In this document: piece by piece, positions 1-7,382 of the stretch
Layout of the letters: every line of letters begins with the position of its first letter
Position numbering within the stretch: the stretch's first letter is position 1
Assembly (NCBI GenBank): GCA_910579495.1
Contig: CAJTVD010000089.1
Location: 1 to 13,513 of the forward strand
Source: an uncultured Lachnospiraceae bacterium
Lineage (GTDB): Bacteria > Bacillota > Clostridia > Lachnospirales > Lachnospiraceae
Reading direction: 5' to 3'
Length of the DNA: 13,513 nt
Notes under the pieces: model-generated
Told to the model about the DNA's origin: nothing
The model's database searches: none
Seen by the model: only the letters and a program-made list of their open reading frames with translations
Position numbers and translations under genes: made by a program

Positions 1-2
1 AG

Positions 3-42
3 AATAAGTCTGTAAGCTGTTTTTCTTGCTTACAAACTTATT
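3..42. repeat. Long imperfect inverted repeat at the left edge
   Basis: Positions 3-17 pair with 28-42 (AATAAGTCTGTAAGC against GCTTACAAACTTATT), giving 14 pairs with one C/A mismatch around a T-rich 10-base loop. It lies just upstream of the ribosome binding site of the first small gene. There is no T-tract after the right arm, so it is not a typical intrinsic terminator on the + strand. An operator dyad, an mRNA 5' stabilising hairpin, or the end of an upstream unit are all possible. The pairing is seen directly; the role is unknown. Confidence 0.6.
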
Positions 43-61
43 ATACGAGGAGCTTATGCTT

Positions 62-178
62 ATGAAGAAACTGTTTACATCCAAAAAATTCATCCTTACC
101 ACCCTGTTCACCGCCCTTGCCGGTTTCCTGGCATTCCGCTTCATCGGACGCCGCAGGGCAGCAGGCAGCGGTTTATGA
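62..178 (+). CDS. Small membrane peptide, 38 aa, unknown function
   Basis: This short reading frame starts at ATG 62 and ends at TGA 176-178. A GAGGAG ribosome binding site (47-52) lies 9 bases before ATG 62; an in-frame ATG at 56 is only 3 bases from it and is less likely. The product has a basic N-terminus (MKKLFTSKK), one hydrophobic segment at about residues 10-28 and a basic tail (GRRRAAGSG), as in a single-pass small membrane protein. Its first 15 residues resemble in pattern those of the next gene (MKK-hydrophobic-S-basic-F-T-L). I do not recognise a family. The gene is supported mainly by its start signal and membrane-peptide composition, so it could still be chance. Confidence 0.5.
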   Translation: MKKLFTSKKFILTTLFTALAGFLAFRFIGRRRAAGSGL

Positions 179-225
179 CGGCCGGACTGACAATGCCTCA
201 TAAAATTTCATCTTCTGTTGAAAAA

Positions 226-246
226 CCTTACTTTAAAACCGTAAGG
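226..246. repeat. Short inverted repeat upstream of the anchored protein gene
   Basis: CCTTAC (226-231) is complementary to GTAAGG (241-246) around a 9-base AT-rich loop, in the 102-base gap between the 38-aa peptide gene and the gene starting at 281. No T-tract follows. It could be an operator or an intercistronic hairpin. It is a 6-bp stem, so chance is not excluded. Confidence 0.3.
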
Positions 247-280
247 GATATACAGAAAGAAAAAAGGAGATGACTGCCAT

Positions 281-859
281 ATGAAGAAAATTTTAAGATC
301 CAGAGGATTCCTTGTCACAGTCCTTTCTGCTTCCTGTATCGCCATCCTCGCCGTCTGCTGGCTGGTGAGCCGGGATACAAAGACCGGCTTCCAGCCGGAT
401 GAACAGCCCCCGGATACCGTTCAGGAAGAATGGAAGGATACCCCGGATATCACGGATCCCACTGGAGATTCCCGGGTACATACAGATGCCGGTATCCCCG
501 GTCAGAACAGTGCGGAGGAAAAACTGGAAGAATACCCGAAGGTAGCGGAAGAATCCGAACAGGATATTGTGATGGATTTTGTTCCTGCGGAAACAAAGGA
601 TGAAACGCCTCCCCCGCCCCCGGAAGGCAAGACCATTACGGCAGATCCGGGCGGAGAGCATCCTGTGAATCCGGCCCCTGAGACAGCGTCCGCACCCACA
701 GAGACCGGAAAGGAAGATGCCCCTGCAGCTGGTTCCACCAACGAAAACGGCGCCGTATACGATCCCGTATTCGGCTGGGTAGTTCCCGGACAGGTCAACC
801 AGTCTTCCATAGACAGCAGCGGAGACCCCAGCAAGATGGTCGGGAACATGGGGAACTGA
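281..859 (+). CDS. Anchored Pro/Glu-rich extracellular protein (DUF6550-like?)
   Basis: This 192-residue protein has a basic start, one hydrophobic segment at about residues 11-30, and then about 130 low-complexity residues rich in Pro, Glu, Asp and Thr, including a PPPPPEGK run. It ends in a more ordered segment (YDPVFGWVVPGQVNQ, then DPSKMVGNMGN). The pattern fits a signal-anchored protein whose acidic stalk crosses the cell wall and carries a short conserved C-terminal motif. From memory this resembles DUF6550 proteins found on Clostridia mobile elements; I could not check this. Start ATG 281 follows AGGAG at 265-269. A terminator follows, separating it from the pilus operon. It has no catalytic motif. 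A surface or pilus-associated role is inferred only from position and topology. Confidence 0.8.
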   Translation: MKKILRSRGFLVTVLSASCIAILAVCWLVSRDTKTGFQPDEQPPDTVQEEWKDTPDITDPTGDSRVHTDAGIPGQNSAEEKLEEYPKVAEESEQDIVMDFVPAETKDETPPPPPEGKTITADPGGEHPVNPAPETASAPTETGKEDAPAAGSTNENGAVYDPVFGWVVPGQVNQSSIDSSGDPSKMVGNMGN

Positions 860-879
860 TGATGCTCTGCAGAGTATCA
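860..879. repeat. 20-bp near-perfect palindrome after the stop codon
   Basis: TGATGCTCTGCAGAGTATCA is a dyad with only the G864/T875 position imperfect (a wobble in RNA). It starts immediately after the stop codon at 857-859 and lies upstream of the terminator hairpin at 908-932. It has no loop, so a protein-binding DNA site is more plausible than an RNA hairpin. No second copy was seen in the window. Confidence 0.35.
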
Positions 880-907
880 CAGATACACAACTGAATACTG
901 AAACCGG

Positions 908-937
908 AAAACCGCCTCCCGATGGCGGTTTTCTTTT
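908..937 (+). terminator. Rho-independent terminator
   Basis: AAAACCGCC (908-916) pairs perfectly with GGCGGTTTT (924-932) around a 7-base loop, and the T-rich sequence CTTTTG follows. The 9-bp stem with A-tract and T-tract flanks is typical of an intrinsic terminator. It ends the transcript of the 281-859 gene and separates it from the pilus operon. Confidence 0.8.
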
Positions 938-1010
938 GTGCATCAACCCACAGAAAACACATCGGCAATACGTTTTTCTGTCACATAAAAAGATTGGAGT
1001 GTGATACTGT

Positions 1011-2708
1011 TTGAAACGCTTTTATGCCCTCCTCTGCACTGCCGCCCTTCTGCTCTGCCTGTGTTCCTCACAGGCTCTTGCTTCCGGACAGGGCAACCTT
1101 GACGGAGGAGGAGGCAACATGAACCAGGGCACTTCCACCAACTTCTGGTCTCCCGGAAATGACGGGGTAAGGGTAACGGTGGTGGATGCCCAGTCCGGAG
1201 CTGCCGTGAGTACGCCGGTGGACTTCGCCAACCGAAGCCAGTCCTCCGCAATGCTCCATTTCGGCAAGGTGAACAAGATCCAGTACCGGGATGGGGCTTC
1301 GCTCTCCTTACAGTCCGGTGTTCCCTATAACTGCCGCCAGCCCGCCTATTCCATGCCGGCCATCATAACCAGCAACAGCCGGCCTGCCACCATTGAAGCC
1401 ATCAAGCGCTATTTCTGTTCAGAATACGCCTGCATGATGGTGGCGGATGCCGCAGGCGTCAGTTATGAGCGTATGCTGTCAGGAGAATATAAGATCCTTT
1501 TAGAACCCATTGCCTACGTCACTTTTAACGAGGCAAAATACGCCTTTACGGCAACAGAGGCAGCACTCTATGACCAGCTTTCCGGCGGCTCCCTGCGGAG
1601 TAAGCTGCCCTCGGTAGCGTTCCAGAATCTCCCCCTCGCCCTGTTCCTGGAATACAGTGACCTTGGATTTCCGGCCTGGGGCGGAGGCAGGCGGGGAATA
1701 CAGTCCAACGCAGATATCATAAACGCCCTGGGAATCGGCATTGTCTGGTTTGAAGAAACGGAAGAACCCGGCGGGGAGATCGAAGCGCCGGATGTGGAAT
1801 ACCGGGTGGATACTGATGTGATCACTGCCATCCGTCTACAGACGAATGGACGGTTGACTCCGGACAACCCGGCAACGGTCACCTTCCATATCATGGGAAG
1901 GAGCTACACCGTCCGGAACATTGTCATACCAGCCCACGACTCTCAGCTGGTATGGGTGAAATGGCACACGCCCCCTACACCCCAGACCATTACCATCACG
2001 GTGACGTTAAGCAGCGGCTTTACCGCCCAGGATACCTTTGTGGCGAAAATTGTGGACTTAAATGAAAAGATACCGCCTGACCCTTTGGCTACGGACATCA
2101 ATCCCGGTTATTCTGTCCCTGCCCTCCCGGTGAACCCACAAAAACTCAGTGCAAGCTGGGGCGTCTGGAGCTGTTACTGGGTTCCTGACTGGCAGTGGTG
2201 CAGCCATGGAGAGGATGACGGCCACTGGGTAGACCGTGGAGACTGGGAATATGACTATACCAGCTATTCTGCCTCCATCAGCGGCACCATGACTTTAATG
2301 CCGGATGATATCGTGCCGACAGCAAACGGGAAAGACATGAAGAGCGGCTACGGCGTCAAAACGGAAGTACGGGCCACACTATCCACAAACTCGCCGGATG
2401 GGCACCACAGCAACCCGCAGACTGCCTTTTCCGTATTTCCGGAGTTTCAATATAATACCTACCTGCGGCTCCTGCAGCGCGTTTCCAGCGGACGCAGTGC
2501 AAAATTTGCCTTCCAGCCCAATGAGTTTTCCACCTACGGGCGCACCGTGCATTTCACACCGGTATGGTTTCCGGACAGCACAAGCTATGTGGTATATACC
2601 CAGGTATGGGACGCATGGACACCGGACGGAATGCTCTCGGTCAACCTGAATGACTACATCACCATCCACCAGAGCGTGTTTGATGACTGGTATACCAACC
2701 GTGAATAG
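1011..2708 (+). CDS. Secreted Trp-rich protein, candidate pilus-associated adhesin
   Basis: This 565-residue protein starts at TTG 1011, with GGAG at 996-999 upstream. Residues 1-24 form a classical signal peptide (KR, then an Ala/Leu/Cys-rich core, then QALA before S25). The mature N-terminus is Gly/Asn-rich. Residues of about 270-350 look like a beta-sandwich of the CARDB/Ig type (alternating hydrophobic strands such as YTVRNIVIP and QTITITVTL). A Trp-rich stretch at 383-412 has seven Trp, with Cys388 and Cys397 flanking part of it. The C-terminal 100 residues are aromatic-rich. There is no sortase motif, transmembrane tail or catalytic signature. Its stop overlaps the start of the prepilin peptidase gene by 8 bases, so it is probably translated with the pilus genes. 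An adhesin, tip or substrate role is inference; the family is not recognised. Confidence 0.85.
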   Translation: MKRFYALLCTAALLLCLCSSQALASGQGNLDGGGGNMNQGTSTNFWSPGNDGVRVTVVDAQSGAAVSTPVDFANRSQSSAMLHFGKVNKIQYRDGASLSLQSGVPYNCRQPAYSMPAIITSNSRPATIEAIKRYFCSEYACMMVADAAGVSYERMLSGEYKILLEPIAYVTFNEAKYAFTATEAALYDQLSGGSLRSKLPSVAFQNLPLALFLEYSDLGFPAWGGGRRGIQSNADIINALGIGIVWFEETEEPGGEIEAPDVEYRVDTDVITAIRLQTNGRLTPDNPATVTFHIMGRSYTVRNIVIPAHDSQLVWVKWHTPPTPQTITITVTLSSGFTAQDTFVAKIVDLNEKIPPDPLATDINPGYSVPALPVNPQKLSASWGVWSCYWVPDWQWCSHGEDDGHWVDRGDWEYDYTSYSASISGTMTLMPDDIVPTANGKDMKSGYGVKTEVRATLSTNSPDGHHSNPQTAFSVFPEFQYNTYLRLLQRVSSGRSAKFAFQPNEFSTYGRTVHFTPVWFPDSTSYVVYTQVWDAWTPDGMLSVNLNDYITIHQSVFDDWYTNRE

Positions 2709-3174
2709 CCATATCCTTTTTGTTTATGAGCTGCTGGCCTTTGCGTGCATCGCTGGATTTGCCGCATACGACCTGAAAAAGAAGCGGGTGCCCGACCGGG
2801 CGCTCCTGCTTTTCCTTCCCTTTGCCCTTGCTGCGCCCATGATCCGCACAGGTGCATTCGGAACCGCCCTTCTGCCGCTCCTGCTTTTATATTCTTTTAT
2901 GGGGGCGGCAGCAGGCTTTGTGATCTTACTGGCCGCTGCAATGCTGTCAAAGGAGGGCGCCGGCATCGGGGGCGGGGATATCAAGCTGGCAGCAGTCATG
3001 GGGTTTATCTACGGCCCTGCCCGTATGCTGTCTGTCCTGCTTATTGCCTCCAGCCTTGCGGCCTGTGTTTCCCTGGCAGTGAGGCACCAGAGAAAAAAGG
3101 AGATGCTCTCCCTGCCCTTTGTACCCTTTCTGATGGTCGGAAGCCTGATCATTACAGTAACTGCAATCCTATAA
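2701..3174 (+). CDS. Prepilin peptidase, A24 family (TadV/CpaA type)
   Basis: This is a membrane aspartic protease that would cleave, and perhaps methylate, prepilins at the membrane face. The 157-residue product from GTG 2701 is nearly all hydrophobic. It carries both family signatures: Asp24 in AAYDLKKKRVPD after the first membrane segment, and Asp93 in the GGGDIK motif, which corresponds to GxGD. The length fits short CpaA/TadV enzymes that lack the N-terminal methylase domain of PilD. In-frame ATG codons at 2650 and 2683 are alternatives. GTG 2701 was chosen because it places the first membrane helix at the N-terminus and overlaps the upstream stop by 8 bases, suggesting coupled translation; no good ribosome binding site precedes any of them. 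Its likely substrate is the pilin-like protein at 8624-8845. The family call is firm; the start is uncertain. Confidence 0.88.
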   Translation: MNSHILFVYELLAFACIAGFAAYDLKKKRVPDRALLLFLPFALAAPMIRTGAFGTALLPLLLLYSFMGAAAGFVILLAAAMLSKEGAGIGGGDIKLAAVMGFIYGPARMLSVLLIASSLAACVSLAVRHQRKKEMLSLPFVPFLMVGSLIITVTAIL

Positions 3175-3178
3175 CTTT

Positions 3179-3232
3179 ATCTGCCTTATGGAATCACACC
3201 ATCTGCCTTACCCGGCAGAACCAGCGGCAGAT
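3179..3232 (+). repeat. Nested CTGCC/GGCAG repeats with competing hairpins
   Basis: The 87-base gap between the peptidase and cpaB-like genes contains ATCTGCCTTA twice (3179-3188 and 3201-3210), followed by GGCAGA (3214-3219) and GGCAGAT (3226-3232). Either left copy can pair with either right copy. The tightest hairpin is TCTGCC (3202-3207) with GGCAGA (3214-3219) over a 6-base loop, and ATCTGCC (3201-3207) can instead pair with GGCAGAT (3226-3232). No T-tract follows. The core CTGCC-N6-GGCAG (3203-3218) recurs at 9464 and 10506. Confidence 0.6.
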
Positions 3233-3261
3233 CCATATTTTAAATGACAGGAGTGAAAAAC

Positions 3262-4158
3262 ATGAAACTGAATAACCGCTTTATCTTCGGCCTGCTCAGT
3301 ATCCTGCTGGCAGCCGCTATCGCCTTTGTCGCCCTGCCCACCATTGCCAGGCAGACCAATGGCAAGACTGAGATTGTCCGGATCACAAAACCCGTGCTGA
3401 AAGGAGAACAGCTCTCAGCGGACAATACAGAGACTGTGGAAGTCGGGAGCTACAACCTGCCTCCCAATATCGCCCACACCTTTGATGACGTGAAAGGGCT
3501 TTATGCCACTGCAGACTTATCTCAGGGCGATTATATCCTGACTTCCAAGATCAGCACTGTCCCGGTCTCCTCGGATGTGGCTTTAAACAATATCCCCTCT
3601 GGGAAAGCAGCCATTTCCCTGACCGTTAAGACACTGGCTTCCGGTCTGTCTGACAAACTGCAGCCGGGCGACATCATCCGTATATACCATTTCCTGGATG
3701 CGGCGGAGGAAGTTCCGGAGCTTCGCTTCGTCCGGGTGCTTTCCGTCACAGATGCCAAAGGTGTCAACGTGGACAACGCAAAGGAACCGGTGGAGGATGA
3801 GGAAAAGCAGCAGTCTGCTACCATCACGGTGCTGGCAAGCCCGGAACAGGCACGGGTCATCACCTCCCTGGAAAATGACGGGGTTGCCCATGTGGCCCTG
3901 ATCTCCCGGGGCAATGAAAAGCTGGCAGAGGAACTCCTGACAGAACAGGAAGCGATTCTGCAGGAAATCTATTTCCCGGAGCCTTCAGAAGAGGAAACGG
4001 AGGATATGGCAGAGGAAGGAGAAGCGGAGGGTTCCGAAACCGGCAATGCGGAAGAAAATGGGGAAGAATCTGCTTCTGCTGAAGAAAACGAAACAACAAA
4101 CGAAACCGGAAACAGCAGCAAAAATGGTTCAGAAAATAATCCGGACAACAAGACCTGA
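3262..4158 (+). CDS. SAF-domain pilus assembly protein (CpaB/RcpC-like)
   Basis: This is a 298-residue membrane-anchored pilus assembly protein. One membrane helix lies at about residues 7-27. It is followed by a SAF-type segment (TKPVLKGEQLSADNTETVEV, then LSQGDYILTSKIS) and the RcpC-like region with GKAAISLTVKTLASGLSDKLQPGDIIRIY, which matches the usual CpaB pattern. The last 60 residues form an acidic low-complexity tail of Glu, Asn, Ser and Thr. In Gram-negative Tad systems CpaB works with the secretin; no secretin is present here, so a cell-wall role is more likely. Start ATG 3262 has AGGAG 8 bases upstream (3249-3253); the in-frame ATG at 3244 lies before that site and is rejected. The gene is followed after 28 bases by the TadZ-like gene. 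Confidence 0.82.
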   Translation: MKLNNRFIFGLLSILLAAAIAFVALPTIARQTNGKTEIVRITKPVLKGEQLSADNTETVEVGSYNLPPNIAHTFDDVKGLYATADLSQGDYILTSKISTVPVSSDVALNNIPSGKAAISLTVKTLASGLSDKLQPGDIIRIYHFLDAAEEVPELRFVRVLSVTDAKGVNVDNAKEPVEDEEKQQSATITVLASPEQARVITSLENDGVAHVALISRGNEKLAEELLTEQEAILQEIYFPEPSEEETEDMAEEGEAEGSETGNAEENGEESASAEENETTNETGNSSKNGSENNPDNKT

Positions 4159-4186
4159 CCGCAGGCAGAAAGGAGGAATGGTTTCC

Positions 4187-5041
4187 ATGTCCAAAATAAT
4201 CACGGTCTGGGGCAGCCCCGGCAGCGGCAAATCCATGTTCTGCTGTATCCTTGCCAAAGCGCTGACCCGTGACAAACGAAAGGCCATCATCATAAGCGGG
4301 GAGCCTGGCATCCCCATGCTCCCGGTCTGGCTCCCGGAGCAGATCACCACCACTGCCGTTTCCATCGGGCAGGTGCTGACCAGCGTGGAGATCGATACGT
4401 CCCTGGTAGCCAGCCATGTAACGGTGCTGAAAAATTATCCCTATATCGGCCTTATGGGATACTGTGCCGGAGAGAACCCGTTAAGCTATCCGGAAACAGA
4501 TTACCAGATGGTTTTACAGCTTATTTCCTCTGCAAAAAGGCTGGTGGATTATGTCATCCTGGACTGTGGTTCTGCTATGACCAACGTATTCACGCCGGCC
4601 GCCATTGAATCCGGGGATCTGGTACTTCGTATTGTGACTCCGGATCTGAAGGGCATCAATTACCTGAAGGCCCACCAGCCTCTGCTGGCGGACGGGCGTT
4701 TCCACTACCATGAGCACATGACCTTTGCAGGCATGGCCCGCCCTTTCCACGCCTTTGATGAAATGGGATATATCATCGGCGGGTTTGACGGCCTGCTGCC
4801 TTATGGGAAGGAGATTGACCGCTGTGCCACCGAAGGGGGCATGTTCCAGGCCATCAAATACTGCAACTCCAAATATACTGCATCCTTAAATAAGGTCCTG
4901 GATGCCCTGGAGCAGATGGAAGCTGCAGAGCGTCAGGAAGAGGAAGCTTATGAGGCGGAATATGAAGACAGTGAATACGGAGAGGAGGAAGATGAACAGG
5001 ACTGGGAAGATGGATACAGGGAGGTAGACAGTGATGAATAA
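4187..5041 (+). CDS. P-loop ATPase-like protein, TadZ/CpaE position
   Basis: This is a 284-residue soluble protein with a Walker A motif at residues 9-16 (GSPGSGKS) directly after the first beta strand (MSKIITVW), and a Walker B-like strand (VDYVILDCGS). Gene order between CpaB and CpaF, plus this fold pattern, suggests the CpaE/TadZ MinD-like protein that localises Tad machines. Its P-loop differs from the KGGxGKT/S form of most MinD/ParA proteins and lacks the signature lysine. There is no receiver domain, unlike Caulobacter CpaE. The last 40 residues are Glu/Asp/Tyr-rich. Start ATG 4187 lies 10 bases after AGGAGG (4171-4176); ATG 4178 is only 1 base away from it. The gene overlaps cpaF by 8 bases. 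The ATPase fold is confident; the TadZ role is inferred from context. Confidence 0.78.
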   Translation: MSKIITVWGSPGSGKSMFCCILAKALTRDKRKAIIISGEPGIPMLPVWLPEQITTTAVSIGQVLTSVEIDTSLVASHVTVLKNYPYIGLMGYCAGENPLSYPETDYQMVLQLISSAKRLVDYVILDCGSAMTNVFTPAAIESGDLVLRIVTPDLKGINYLKAHQPLLADGRFHYHEHMTFAGMARPFHAFDEMGYIIGGFDGLLPYGKEIDRCATEGGMFQAIKYCNSKYTASLNKVLDALEQMEAAERQEEEAYEAEYEDSEYGEEEDEQDWEDGYREVDSDE

Positions 5042-6449
5042 CTTAAATGATATTTTCTTTGCCCCCACGGAAAACGGTGCCCTGACCTATGAGCAGGTAC
5101 TGGAGGATGTACAGCGCTACTTTTCCGAAAACCATGCCTCCACCATAGCCGGTGCCGGAGAAAATGATTCAGAGCGTGCCGTCACCGTACTAAAAGAGCT
5201 GATGGTACAGTACCTGGTCAAACGCAAGTACGCTGTCAAGGGACTTACTACAGAGCAGCTCTGCGCCAGGCTTTATGAAGACATGGCCGGCTACTCCTTC
5301 CTGAAGAAATGGATCTACCAGCCCGGCGTGGAGGAAGTGAACATCAACGCATATAACGACATCGAGGTCATCATGAACAGCGGGCGCAGCATCAAGATCC
5401 CTGATAAATTTTCTTCCCCTCAGCATGCCATTGATGTTGTGCGGCGTATGCTGAACGCCTGCGGCATGGTCATTGACGATACCATGCCATCGGTCATCGG
5501 TTTCCTTGATAAAAATATCCGTATCTCTGTGGATAAAACGCCCATTGTGGATTCAGAGGTGGGGATCAATGCCTCCATCCGTATCGTCAACCAGAATACG
5601 GTTTCAGAGGAAAAGCTCCTGGATTCCGGGAGCGCCACGCCAGAGATGCTCCATTTCCTGACCTCCTGCATCCGCTATGGGGTTTCCGTGTGCATTGCCG
5701 GTTCCACCGGTTCCGGAAAGACAACCATCATGGCATGGCTCTTATCCAACGTCCCAAACAACCGCCGCCTTATCACCATAGAAGAAGGCAGCCGGGAGTT
5801 TGACCTGGTAAAACGGGATGATGAGGGAAATATTTTAAACTCCGTGGTGCATCTGCTCACAAGGCCCCATGAGAACCCTTCCATGAACATCAACCAGGAT
5901 TTCCTTCTGGAACGGGTACTGCGAAAGCATCCGGATGTGATCGGCGTAGGGGAAATGCGGTCAGCAGCGGAAAGCCTGTCTGCAGCCGAAAGCTCCCGTA
6001 CCGGTCATACGGTCTGTACCACTATCCACTCCAACTCCTGTGAGAGTACCTACCGCCGTATGATGACTCTTGCCAAACGGAAGTATAACATGGACGATTC
6101 CATCCTGATGCAGATCATGGTGGAAGCCTACCCGGTGGTAGTGTTTACCAAGCAGCTGGAAGACCGTTCCCGGAAGATCATGGAGATCATCGAGGGTGAG
6201 GATTACCTGGATGGGAAACTTCTGTACCGTTCCCTCTATAAATACGAAGTAGTGGATAACGTAACGGATGAACATGGAAGCGCCCACGTAGTAGGCCACC
6301 ACCGCAAGATGGAAACCATGTCAGAAACATTAAAAAAACGGCTTTTAGATAATGGGATTTCCTACAAAGAACTGCAGGAATTCTCAGACGGCGGAATGTC
6401 TGCGAAAGAAACACCCCGAAAAAAGCCATCCGGAAGGGAGGTGAAATAA
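5034..6449 (+). CDS. cpaF: Type II/IV secretion ATPase CpaF/TadA
   Basis: This is the hexameric ATPase that drives pilin polymerisation from the cytoplasmic side. The 471-residue product has the expected order: an N-terminal helical region, the N-terminal alpha/beta domain (GVEEVNINAYNDIEVIM), and Walker A at 223-231 (GSTGSGKTT, Lys229). The Walker B-like motif GVGEMR follows at 304-309 (Glu307), then a His box starting GHTVCTTIH at 324. The protein belongs to the GspE/VirB11 superfamily, CpaF branch, at near full length. Start ATG 5034 follows GGGAGG (5019-5024) with a 9-base spacer; GTG 5031 is an alternative one codon earlier. It overlaps the TadZ-like gene by 8 bases, and the TadB start abuts its stop. 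The Lys-rich C-terminus is unremarkable. The CpaF assignment is secure. Confidence 0.95.
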   Translation: MNNLNDIFFAPTENGALTYEQVLEDVQRYFSENHASTIAGAGENDSERAVTVLKELMVQYLVKRKYAVKGLTTEQLCARLYEDMAGYSFLKKWIYQPGVEEVNINAYNDIEVIMNSGRSIKIPDKFSSPQHAIDVVRRMLNACGMVIDDTMPSVIGFLDKNIRISVDKTPIVDSEVGINASIRIVNQNTVSEEKLLDSGSATPEMLHFLTSCIRYGVSVCIAGSTGSGKTTIMAWLLSNVPNNRRLITIEEGSREFDLVKRDDEGNILNSVVHLLTRPHENPSMNINQDFLLERVLRKHPDVIGVGEMRSAAESLSAAESSRTGHTVCTTIHSNSCESTYRRMMTLAKRKYNMDDSILMQIMVEAYPVVVFTKQLEDRSRKIMEIIEGEDYLDGKLLYRSLYKYEVVDNVTDEHGSAHVVGHHRKMETMSETLKKRLLDNGISYKELQEFSDGGMSAKETPRKKPSGREVK

Positions 6450-7382
6450 TTGCACTGGATCTATCTTATTTGTTTTACGCTGCTGAGTGCCGGATTCCTT
6501 GCGCTCTTTGAAGTACGCCCACGGGATTTTACGGATGTTATTTTCAATACAGGAAGGAAGACGGCAACCCTCTCAGATGAGCTGAACGTACTGATGGGAA
6601 CGCCTGCAAAAGGATTTTTTAATCAGGATTATGAGATCAAACAGATCTTAAAGGATACCGGACGGGCCGACCGCTATGAGGCAGTTACCCGGCTGACCCT
6701 GATTCTTTTTGCGGTGGGAGCAGTCCTTGCACTCCTGATAGGCAACGTATATCTGGTTCCTATCCTGGGCATCGGTTTCTCTCTCCTACCCATGTGGTAT
6801 CTCCGCAGTACGGCGGCCAGCTATAAAAAACACCTGAACGAGGAATTGGAAACGGCGATCTCCATCGTCACCACTTCCTACCTGCGGACGGAGGATCTGC
6901 TCCGCTCCGTAAGGGAGAACCTGCCTTATATCAATGAGCCCATCAAGGCGAACTTTGAGGCATTTGTATATGAAAGCGAACTGATCAACGCCAATATGAC
7001 CAGTGCTATCAATTCCCTGAAAATGAAGATCCCCAACCGGGTCTTTCACGAATGGGCCAATATCCTGATCCAGTGCCAGTCGGACCGTTCCATGAAAAAT
7101 ACGCTGCCGACCATCGTGCAGAAATTTTCCGATGTCCGTGTGGTGCAGTCGGAGCTGGAGGCCATGATGCAGGGACCCAGGCGGGAGGCCATTACCATGA
7201 TGTTTCTGGTCATTGCCAATGTCCCTCTGTTGTATTTCCTCAACAAGGACTGGTTTCATACCCTGATCTACACTACACCGGGCAAGATTGCTCTGGCTAT
7301 CTGTGCAGCCATTATCCTGTTTGCACTGACGCAGATCATGAAACTCAGCAAGCCCATTGAGTATGGAGGTGACGGCACATGA
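6450..7382 (+). CDS. tadB: Tad platform protein TadB (T2SSF family)
   Basis: This is an inner-membrane platform protein expected to contact the CpaF ATPase and pair with TadC. The 310-residue product has one N-terminal helix at about 3-20, two helices at about 82-118, a cytoplasmic helical domain of about 130 residues resembling T2SSF (EELETAISIVTTSYLRTEDL is typical), and two C-terminal helices at about 250-300. TTG 6450 directly follows the cpaF stop codon (6447-6449). It has a strong GGGAGG site inside the cpaF end, about 10 bases upstream, so the unusual start codon is well supported. Its end overlaps the TadC start as ATGA. The family assignment rests on membrane topology, the central domain and gene order. 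Confidence 0.88.
   Translation: MHWIYLICFTLLSAGFLALFEVRPRDFTDVIFNTGRKTATLSDELNVLMGTPAKGFFNQDYEIKQILKDTGRADRYEAVTRLTLILFAVGAVLALLIGNVYLVPILGIGFSLLPMWYLRSTAASYKKHLNEELETAISIVTTSYLRTEDLLRSVRENLPYINEPIKANFEAFVYESELINANMTSAINSLKMKIPNRVFHEWANILIQCQSDRSMKNTLPTIVQKFSDVRVVQSELEAMMQGPRREAITMMFLVIANVPLLYFLNKDWFHTLIYTTPGKIALAICAAIILFALTQIMKLSKPIEYGGDGT

Noticed and set aside
41..46. TTATAC as a -10 box before the first small gene
   Set aside because: No -35 at a suitable distance, and the predicted start would fall inside or after the ribosome binding site.
293..946. Long reverse-strand frames opposite the anchored protein and other genes
   Set aside because: They are shadows of well supported + strand genes, with no ribosome sites or recognisable domains.
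4046..4186. N-terminal extension of the TadZ-like protein into the cpaB-like tail
   Set aside because: It lies upstream of the ribosome binding site at 4171-4176, and the extension is the acidic cpaB tail read in another frame.
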